17,654 nt of DNA from Elusimicrobia bacterium CG08_land_8_20_14_0_20_44_26 (GTDB taxonomy: Bacteria; CG03): contig PEXM01000041.1 in assembly GCA_002779055.1 (NCBI GenBank), positions 1-17,654 of the forward strand, given 5' to 3'. A program made the translations under genes and the position numbers. This document shows, one piece after another, positions 1-5,468 of this stretch. The first letter of the stretch is position 1. Each line of letters begins with the position of its first letter. The notes beneath the pieces are model-generated. The model was not told where the DNA came from, did not search any database, and saw only the letters and a list, made by a program, of their open reading frames with translations.

Positions 1-1
1 A

Positions 2-460
2 ATTATTGACATTGATAAATTTTTTAAAGGAGTGAAAAAAAACATTCTGAAAAAAAACGAACTGATAACGGAAATACTAATACCGAAAAAGAAGGCCTTC
101 TCCTTTTTTTATAAAATAGGCCCGAGAAAGGCGATGGCGATTTCAAAAGTTTCCGCTGCTGCGGCCGCGGCTCTTGAAAAGAGAAACGGTCGCGTAATTT
201 GGGCGAGAATCGCTTTCGGAGCCGTGGCTCCAACCGTCATAAGAGCGCTCTCCGCCGAGAGAACTCTTGCGGGCAAGCCCCTGACGGATGGAGTTATAGA
301 ATGCGCGAGGCGCCGGGCGATTGAAGAAATCAGTCCCATTGACGATTTCCGAAGCACCGCCGCATACAGAAAAGAAGTCGCGGGCGTAATCCTTCGGCGC
401 ATTTTGCAAAAATTCAAAAGTGTCGGGCGTGCTGGAAATGAAATTTTTTTTGTAAAATAG
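2..460 (+). CDS. Molybdenum hydroxylase FAD-binding subunit, C-terminal part (cut by window edge)
   Basis: This reading frame is open to the left edge, so only the last 152 or so residues are present. The residues match the end of the FAD-binding subunit of xanthine/CO-dehydrogenase-type enzymes: a GVKK..LKKNELITEI segment, then the CO_deh_flav_C domain with FFYKIGPRKAMAISKVS, ARIAFGAVAPTVIRA and a final DDFRSTAAYRKEVAGVILRR. In the family this subunit carries FAD and passes electrons from the molybdopterin site to an acceptor. An internal ATG at 32 is not the real start because the family signature continues upstream of it. The MocA-like and XdhC genes 1 to 2.4 kb downstream are maturation factors for the same enzyme class, which supports the call. 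The 2Fe-2S and molybdopterin subunits are not in view and are presumably upstream. Whether the substrate is a purine, an aldehyde or something else cannot be told. Confidence 0.85.
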   Translation: MIDIDKFFKGVKKNILKKNELITEILIPKKKAFSFFYKIGPRKAMAISKVSAAAAAALEKRNGRVIWARIAFGAVAPTVIRALSAERTLAGKPLTDGVIECARRRAIEEISPIDDFRSTAAYRKEVAGVILRRILQKFKSVGRAGNEIFFVK

Positions 461-464
461 CAGT

Positions 465-686
465 ATGTATAACTGGTCAGTTGACGAAAAAAAATTCAGA
501 AGAGAAGACCCTGAGGGTTATAAAATCTGGAGATTAGAGCAGTTAATAAATTATGGAGAACCGGGAGAAAAAATAGATAAAAAAGAGATTAAGAAATACT
601 GGGAGAAAATAAAAAACAGAATTGCTCCCTCTTATAGAGAATTTTTAGAATTTTTATTATGGCCGGAAAAGAAAAAAGTATTCTAA
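465..686 (+). CDS. Small unknown protein paired with an AbiEii-type toxin (candidate antitoxin)
   Basis: A 73-residue, highly charged protein rich in Lys, Glu, Trp and Tyr, with no signal peptide or membrane segment. Visible features are WSVDEKKFRREDPEGY, WRLEQLINYG, an IKKYWEKIKNRI helix and a hydrophobic FLEFLLWPEKKK end. It starts four bases after the stop of the FAD subunit and its last 28 bases overlap the start of the nucleotidyltransferase gene, the usual arrangement of an antitoxin translated ahead of its toxin. It is not a recognisable AbiEi antitoxin: it is far shorter and has no winged-helix segment I can identify. The gene looks AT-richer than the molybdenum-hydroxylase genes around it, which suggests recent acquisition. 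The antitoxin role is inferred only from position and overlap. Confidence 0.7.
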   Translation: MYNWSVDEKKFRREDPEGYKIWRLEQLINYGEPGEKIDKKEIKKYWEKIKNRIAPSYREFLEFLLWPEKKKVF

Positions 687-1333
687 CCTCACGTCAAAAG
701 ATTTTTTTAGAGTTGATTGCGCAAGAGAAATATTTTGCTCAAAAATTTTACTTGACCGGCGGCACGGCGCTGTCCGAATTTTACTTAAAACACAGAATGT
801 CCGAAGATTTGGATTTCTTTAGCGAAACTGAGGTTAACCCAATTAGAATTGCAAGCTTCTTAAAAGAAAAAAAGGAGATTTTAGAATTGGAAAAATATGA
901 TACCCGCCAAATTTTAGGATTGTGTATTTTCTTTTTGCGTTTTAACAATAAAGAAAATTTGAAAGTTGATTTCAGTTATTATCCTTTTCCGCGAATTGAG
1001 AGAGGTCTGAAATACAGGGGTTTTGATGTGGACAGTTTGTATGATATCGCCGTGAATAAAGTTCACACAATTTCAATGAAAGCTCGGGCGCGCGACTTCA
1101 TTGACATTTATTTTATCGTCAAAGAAAAGGGATACGAGTTTAAAAAACTTTTACTTGATGCGAAAGCAAAATTTGATTGGGATATTACTGCCCTTGAATT
1201 AGGTTCTCACTTAATACAAGCGTCTAAAATGAGCGACTATCCTCGCATGCTAAAACCAATCAGACATAAAGAATGGAAAGAATTCTTTTTAAACGAAGGG
1301 AGAAAATTAAAAAATGAAATTTTTAAACCCTGA
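659..1333 (+). CDS. Nucleotidyltransferase toxin, AbiEii/AbiGii family
   Basis: A 224-residue protein with the fold signature of AbiEii/AbiGii nucleotidyltransferases. TGGTALSEFYLKHRMSEDLDFF at about residues 33-54 holds the GG-T motif and the metal-binding acidic pair D50/D52. LKVDFSYYPFP at 101-111 supplies a third acid, D104. KVHTISMKARARDFIDIYF at about 134-152 is the conserved Lys plus RDF-D motif of this family. Members act as toxins by modifying tRNA or other targets with nucleotides; some protect against phage. It overlaps the preceding 73-aa gene by 28 bases, pointing to translational coupling. Like its partner it is visibly AT-rich and interrupts a molybdenum-hydroxylase operon. It is near the length of shorter family members and shows no truncation. 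Its actual target cannot be predicted. Confidence 0.85.
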   Translation: MAGKEKSILTSRQKIFLELIAQEKYFAQKFYLTGGTALSEFYLKHRMSEDLDFFSETEVNPIRIASFLKEKKEILELEKYDTRQILGLCIFFLRFNNKENLKVDFSYYPFPRIERGLKYRGFDVDSLYDIAVNKVHTISMKARARDFIDIYFIVKEKGYEFKKLLLDAKAKFDWDITALELGSHLIQASKMSDYPRMLKPIRHKEWKEFFLNEGRKLKNEIFKP

Positions 1334-1357
1334 CATTTTTAATTTCCTTCTACTATT

Positions 1358-1424
1358 TCTCCCCCCTTGAAAGGGGGGAGATTGACCCCGAAACTCCAAG
1401 GAGTTACGGGGTTGAGAGGGGGGA
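1358..1424. repeat. Double-hairpin, G/C-run repeat (MITE-like)
   Basis: Two consecutive inverted repeats fill the gap between the AbiEii-type gene and the MocA-like gene. The first is an 11-bp perfect stem with a 2-base spacer (1358-1381, core CCCCCCTT-GA-AAGGGGGG). The second is a 13-bp stem with one mismatch and a 2-base spacer (1385-1412). A further G-run (GAGAGGGGGG, 1415-1424) echoes the left C-run, so the whole stretch is roughly palindromic. It could act as a transcription attenuator after the toxin pair. The right-hand G-run also lies at ribosome-binding distance from the GTG at 1432. Confidence 0.6.
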
Positions 1425-1431
1425 TTTACAA

Positions 1432-2052
1432 GTGAAAAAAATCTGCCTTGCCGGCATTATTCTGGCGGCGGGTTCTTCGTCGAGAATGAAAACGCCGAAA
1501 GCTCTTCTAAAAATAAACGATAGAACATTTTTGGAAGAAATTTACGCAAAGATGTCGCCCTTCGTAAAAGAGGTCATTGTCGTTGTCGGAGCCGATAAAG
1601 ACGAAATACTTTCAAAAGTAAATATCAAAGGCGCGAAAATCGTTTATAACGAAAACTATGAGCGGGGAATGTTTTCATCCGTGAAGAAAGGCCTTTCGGC
1701 GATTGCATCCGCCGTCGGCGGCTTTGTGCTCAACCCCGTTGACTGCCCGCTGGTAATGGAAAAAACTTATAAAGACATTCTACGCTTTCACGGGACGAGG
1801 CCGTTTTGTATCTCCGTCCCGTCGTATAAAGGGAAACGCGGACATCCCGTGATATTCCCGGAGGCGCTCATTAAGGAAATTATTTCCGCCCCCGATGACG
1901 CAGAAAAAGGTTTGAATTATTTTATTAAAAATCATGAAAAAGAAGTTTGTGTCTTGAACACAAACGATAAAGGTGTTATAATTAATATCAATACGCCGGA
2001 GGTTTACGAGAGCCAGCTGGGTGGGAGTCGGCGGCGTTCTCTAACGGGGTGA
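1432..2052 (+). CDS. MocA-like molybdenum cofactor nucleotidyltransferase
   Basis: A 206-residue protein of the MobA/MocA NTP-transferase family. It shows the nucleotide-binding loop LAAGSSSRMKTPKALL (11-26), the metal/product motif NPVDCPLV (101-108), KGKRGHPVIF (133-142) and the closing INTPEVY (186-192). MocA-type enzymes transfer CMP (MobA GMP) to molybdopterin; the family also contains other small nucleotidyltransferases. The position immediately before xdhC and after a molybdenum-hydroxylase subunit favours the MocA role, since hydroxylases of this class use the cytosine dinucleotide form of the cofactor. The start is GTG; the only candidate ribosome-binding sequence is the G-rich right end of the adjoining hairpin repeat. 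Its stop overlaps the GTG of xdhC by four bases (GTGA at 2049-2052), so the two are probably translationally coupled. Confidence 0.85.
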   Translation: MKKICLAGIILAAGSSSRMKTPKALLKINDRTFLEEIYAKMSPFVKEVIVVVGADKDEILSKVNIKGAKIVYNENYERGMFSSVKKGLSAIASAVGGFVLNPVDCPLVMEKTYKDILRFHGTRPFCISVPSYKGKRGHPVIFPEALIKEIISAPDDAEKGLNYFIKNHEKEVCVLNTNDKGVIININTPEVYESQLGGSRRRSLTG

Positions 2053-2852
2053 ATATGATTGATTTGAAGAATATAGAGGAATTGAAAAAAAGCGGCGCGC
2101 CCGCGGTCGTTGCGACCGTGATAAAAAGTTCGGGCTCCACGCCGCGCTCCGCCGGCGCCTCAATGATTGTGTTCGCTGACGGCGCCGCTTCGGGCACCGT
2201 CGGCGGCGGCGCTCTTGAAAAACTGGTTAAAGAGCATGCGCTCAAAATAATTAAAAAAGGCGTCTCAAAAACGGTAAGTTTTGATCTGAAAAGCGGCGCT
2301 CCGGATGAAAAGCGGGTGCGCACGGGAATGATTTGCGGCGGCAAAGCGGATGTCTTCTTTGATGTTTACAAACCCGCTGTGAAACTCTTTATCTGCGGAG
2401 CAGGTCACATCGGATTTGCTCTTTCCAAATTTGCGGATATTTTGAAGTGGGATGCGACGCTTATTGACAACAGGGAAGGATTTGTTAAAATCAACAAGTT
2501 AAAAAATGTTTTGGCTGTGCCGTCATATAAAAAGGCGTTTGAAAAAATTGAAATTGACGGGCGCAGCGCCGTCGTAATCGTGACACACGGTCATAAATAC
2601 GACGCGGTGTGTCTGGATGAAGCAATTGGGACGAAAGCTTTTTATATAGGAATGATCGGAAGCAAAATCAAAGTTGGGCAAACATACAAGGCTCTGCGCG
2701 CAAAGGGCGTCAAAATAGACGGCAGGGTATATTCGCCGGTGGGTCTGGAGCTTGGAGGACAGTCGCCTGAAGAGATATCCTTTTGTATAATAGCGGAAAT
2801 AATGAAAGTCAGAAATAAAGTTTCCGGTCGGCATTTGAGGATAAAATCATGA
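2049..2852 (+). CDS. xdhC: XdhC/CoxI-family molybdenum hydroxylase maturation protein
   Basis: A 267-residue two-domain protein. The N-terminal CoxI/XdhC domain has VIKSSGSTPRSAGASM (25-40), SGTVGGGALE (48-57) and the conserved ICGG at 95-98. The C-terminal Rossmann domain has FICGAGHIG (114-122), IVTHGHKYD (177-185), YIGMIGSKIK (199-208) and VGLELGGQSPEEI (231-243). XdhC binds molybdenum cofactor, protects its sulfurated form and delivers it to xanthine dehydrogenase-type enzymes. It follows the MocA-like gene with a 4-base overlap, so cofactor nucleotidylation and insertion factors are encoded together. The start is GTG at 2049 or ATG at 2055; the overlap favours the GTG. The start lies in CTAACGGGGTGA, nearly identical to the sequence at the GTG of the GH57 gene at 3855. 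Confidence 0.9.
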   Translation: MNMIDLKNIEELKKSGAPAVVATVIKSSGSTPRSAGASMIVFADGAASGTVGGGALEKLVKEHALKIIKKGVSKTVSFDLKSGAPDEKRVRTGMICGGKADVFFDVYKPAVKLFICGAGHIGFALSKFADILKWDATLIDNREGFVKINKLKNVLAVPSYKKAFEKIEIDGRSAVVIVTHGHKYDAVCLDEAIGTKAFYIGMIGSKIKVGQTYKALRAKGVKIDGRVYSPVGLELGGQSPEEISFCIIAEIMKVRNKVSGRHLRIKS

Positions 2853-2890
2853 AGAGAGCGGCGCCGGAGGAAAAAAATTCATAAGAATTT

Positions 2891-2897
2891 GGGGAGG
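2891..2897 (+). promoter_or_regulatory. Strong ribosome-binding site for the DUF4912 gene
   Basis: GGGGAGG lies about five bases ahead of the ATG at 2903, an almost ideal Shine-Dalgarno match. It fixes the start codon and contrasts with the weak sites of the GTG-initiated genes on either side. Confidence 0.7.
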
Positions 2898-2902
2898 ATA
2901 AA

Positions 2903-3688
2903 ATGAGAATTTATGAACTTGCCGAAAAATTGAAGGAGACAACAACGAGAATTCTTGCTGTCGCCAGAAAACTCAAGTTGAGAAAAAAATACGCCATTTC
3001 CACGTTAAGCGTCGCCCAGGAAGAAAAAATTAGAGCGGAGCTTGCAAAAATTGTAAAAAAAAATAAAAAGGAAAAAGTTTCTACCGCTAAAAAGCAGGTT
3101 TTAGCGGCTGCGGCTAAACAGAAGAGCTCGTCTTCGTCAATAAAAAAAGCAGAAAAAAGCGTTCCTCCTGCTAATGTTTTTATTGACACGGGACCCCCGC
3201 TTCCTTCAAGCTATGATGAAGAAACTCTTGTAATTATGCCTAAGGATCCTCTATCTATATTTGCCTACTGGGAGATAAAACAGGAGATACAGGGACAATT
3301 AATCCTCAGGGTGTATGAGCGGGCCCACGGCAAAGACAAGTATTATTTTGATACAGGCATTCACGGCAAAATAAACAACTGGTATATAAAAATACCGCAC
3401 CCGGGCAGTGAATACCGCGCTGAATTAGGGTATATTAAGGACGGTGTTTTTGTCAAATTGCTGTCATCTAATGTCATTACGGCTCCCAGAGCGGGAATTT
3501 CCGACGAAGTTGATGAGGAATGGATGATAGTAAAAGAAGACCTTCAGGATATAATTAAATCCAGCGGTCTGGATAAAGTATCAAGAAGCAGTCTAAGTCG
3601 CGCTCAGAGTAGTACTCGAATTCTTACTGAAATTCTTAAAGGCAGAATACCAGGCAGTTCTTCTCTTATGTTAAAAAAGAAACGTTGA
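2903..3688 (+). CDS. DUF4912 protein with IF2_N-like N-terminal domain
   Basis: A 261-residue protein with three parts. Residues 1-49 (MRIYELAEKLKETTTRIL and onward, ending STLSVAQEEKIRAEL) resemble the small IF2_N module of initiation factor IF-2. Residues 50-90 are a Lys/Ala/Ser-rich linker. Residues about 95-212 form a DUF4912 domain, with LPSSYDEETLVIMPKDP, IFAYWEI, NNWYIKIPHPGSEYRAELGY and VITAPRAGISDEVDEEWM. The function of DUF4912 is not known to me, but the domain often sits beside GH57 and glycogen genes, as it does here, where two GH57 genes follow in the same direction after a 166-bp repeat-bearing gap. A carbohydrate- or enzyme-binding role is an inference. No signal peptide is seen, so it is probably cytoplasmic. 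The last 45 or so residues are Ser/Lys/Arg-rich and low in complexity. Confidence 0.85.
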   Translation: MRIYELAEKLKETTTRILAVARKLKLRKKYAISTLSVAQEEKIRAELAKIVKKNKKEKVSTAKKQVLAAAAKQKSSSSSIKKAEKSVPPANVFIDTGPPLPSSYDEETLVIMPKDPLSIFAYWEIKQEIQGQLILRVYERAHGKDKYYFDTGIHGKINNWYIKIPHPGSEYRAELGYIKDGVFVKLLSSNVITAPRAGISDEVDEEWMIVKEDLQDIIKSSGLDKVSRSSLSRAQSSTRILTEILKGRIPGSSSLMLKKKR

Positions 3689-3710
3689 TTATTTCTAACG
3701 CGGTGTTTTT

Positions 3711-3779
3711 GGTAGGCGCAGGCGTTAGTCTGCGTTTGATTGACGAAAAATATACGTCCGCCTATGGCGGACGGCTACC
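3711..3779. repeat. REP/BIME-like palindromic element
   Basis: Two stem-loops face each other between terminal GGTAG (3711-3715) and CTACC (3775-3779). The left unit reads GTAG followed by an imperfect palindrome (CGCAGGC-GTTA-GTCTGCG, 3717-3734). The right unit, read on the minus strand, is GTAGC followed by a perfect 8-bp stem with a 3-base loop (CGTCCGCC-TAT-GGCGGACG, 3755-3773). GTAG at the foot of a palindrome is the known signature of REP sequences mobilised by RAYT transposases. A near-copy of the left unit, inverted, lies at 7822-7859. Confidence 0.7.
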
Positions 3780-3854
3780 GGAGTATGAATAAAACGGTTT
3801 AGAAATAGATGCAGGATACAAAGTGGTGAAGGGTGAGAAAAGATTTCTAACAGG

Positions 3855-5450
3855 GTGAAAAAAGGATATTTTACGCTGCTTCTTCACGCGCACATGCCTT
3901 TTGTGCACCATCCGGAATTTGAAGATTTCTTAGAAGAGGACTGGTTTTACGAAGCAATAACAGAAACCTACATTCCTCTGTATCTGATGATGAAACGCCT
4001 TGAGAAAGAGGAAATCCCATTTAGAATCACAATGTCCATAACGCCGCCTCTCGCCAATATGATGACGGATGCGATGTTGCGTCAAAGATATTCGAGGCAT
4101 CTTGCAAATCTTGAAAAACTGATAAAAAAAGAAGCCGTCAGGATGAAAAAAAATCCGGCGCTCGGAAAAGTTGTTGAGATGTACAGGGAGCATTTCATAT
4201 CCTGCCGGCACGTGATAAATGAATTCAGCGGAGGAATCATAGAAGGTTTCAAATATTTCCAGAATAAGGGGAATCTTGAAATTGTGACTTGCACCGGCAC
4301 GCACGGTTTTCTTCCTCTTATGGAAAACGTGCAGGATGCGCGCGCACAGGTAAGAATGGCGGTTGCAGATTATGCGGAAAAATTCGGCAGAAAACCGCGC
4401 GGTATATGGCTTGCCGAATGCGCTTATACGGAGGGCGTGGCCGATATTTTAAAGGAAAACGGAATAAGATATTTTTTTGTTGATACGCACGGCATTCTTT
4501 ATGGGTGCCCCCGCCCGAAATACGCCGTTTACGCGCCTGTTTTTTGCCCGTCGGGAGTTGCCGTCTTCGCCAGAGATGTTGAATCGTCAATGCAGGTGTG
4601 GAGTTCGGAGATAGGTTATCCGGGCGATTACAGATACAGGGAATTTTACAGGGATGTCGGTTATGATCTGTCTTATAAGTATATCAAACCTCATTTGCAC
4701 AAAGACGGCGTCCGTAGGAACACCGGCGTCAAGTATTATAAAATAACAGGAAAGGTGCCGTTGAATCAAAAGCAGTTTTACAATCCCGACGAAGCGCGTG
4801 AGGCGGCGGAATCGCACGCCAAACATTTTGTTTTCTGCAGGAAACTGCAGTGCGAATATCTGGAATCAGTTTTAGGCGTAACGCCCATCATTGTAGCGCC
4901 ATATGATGCCGAACTCTACGGCCACTGGTGGTTTGAAGGGCCTGATTTTCTGTACTATCTTTTTAAGGAGTTTGCTCTGTGGGGAGAAATAGAGCCGATA
5001 ACCCCGTCGGAGTATTTGGCCGGCCATCCCGTTCTTCAGAAACTCAAGCCCTCTCCTTCCACATGGGGCGACAAGGGCTACAACGAGGTCTGGCTCAACG
5101 GAACCAACGACTGGATTTACCGTCATTTGCATCACGCCGCGAGAAATATGATACGTCTGAGCCGCCGGGAAGCGAGCGGCATAGAGGAAAGAGTTCTCAA
5201 TCAGATGGCGAGGGAACTGATGTTAGCCGAGTCGAGCGATTGGGCTTTTATAATGACGACGGGAACAATGGTGCCGTATGCCTGCAAAAGAACCAAACAG
5301 CACCTCAAAAATTTTTTGGATTTGATGAATATGCTTGAGAGGAAAAATATTGACATAAATTTTCTTAAAACCTGCGAGGAAAGAAACAACATTTTCCCGG
5401 GTATGGATTACAGAATTTATAGGTCCGTAGCCCCTCCTGCGGATGCGTGA
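3855..5450 (+). CDS. GH57 1,4-alpha-glucan branching enzyme (DUF1957 type)
   Basis: A 531-residue GH57 protein close to the usual 520-560 of bacterial and archaeal GH57 branching enzymes. All five family motifs are visible: HAHMPF (11-16), TGTHGFLPL (147-155), GIWLAECAY (183-191) with the predicted nucleophile E188, APYDAELYGHWWFEG (348-362) with the predicted acid/base D351, and the WGDKGYNEVWLNGTNDW block (404-420). The helical C-terminal part, including QMARELMLAESSDWAF, is the DUF1957 region. Branching enzymes cut an alpha-1,4-glucan and re-attach the piece through an alpha-1,6 bond during glycogen-type storage polymer synthesis, in the cytoplasm; no signal peptide is present. Start is GTG at 3855 within CTAACAGGGTGA. 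A second GH57 gene follows after 18 bases, so they are likely co-transcribed. Hydrolase instead of branching activity cannot be excluded from sequence. Confidence 0.88.
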   Translation: MKKGYFTLLLHAHMPFVHHPEFEDFLEEDWFYEAITETYIPLYLMMKRLEKEEIPFRITMSITPPLANMMTDAMLRQRYSRHLANLEKLIKKEAVRMKKNPALGKVVEMYREHFISCRHVINEFSGGIIEGFKYFQNKGNLEIVTCTGTHGFLPLMENVQDARAQVRMAVADYAEKFGRKPRGIWLAECAYTEGVADILKENGIRYFFVDTHGILYGCPRPKYAVYAPVFCPSGVAVFARDVESSMQVWSSEIGYPGDYRYREFYRDVGYDLSYKYIKPHLHKDGVRRNTGVKYYKITGKVPLNQKQFYNPDEAREAAESHAKHFVFCRKLQCEYLESVLGVTPIIVAPYDAELYGHWWFEGPDFLYYLFKEFALWGEIEPITPSEYLAGHPVLQKLKPSPSTWGDKGYNEVWLNGTNDWIYRHLHHAARNMIRLSRREASGIEERVLNQMARELMLAESSDWAFIMTTGTMVPYACKRTKQHLKNFLDLMNMLERKNIDINFLKTCEERNNIFPGMDYRIYRSVAPPADA

Positions 5451-5468
5451 TAATTCCATTCGCTGCAA

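Noticed and set aside
2849..2884. Eleven-codon ORF beginning at an ATGA overlap with the xdhC stop
   Set aside because: Too short, ends just before the strong ribosome-binding site of the next gene, and has no recognisable content; kept only as part of the gap.
3711..3779. Palindromes considered as a CRISPR array or attachment site
   Set aside because: No regular spacing of identical repeats and no integrase or cas gene; the GTAG-foot stem layout fits REP elements better.
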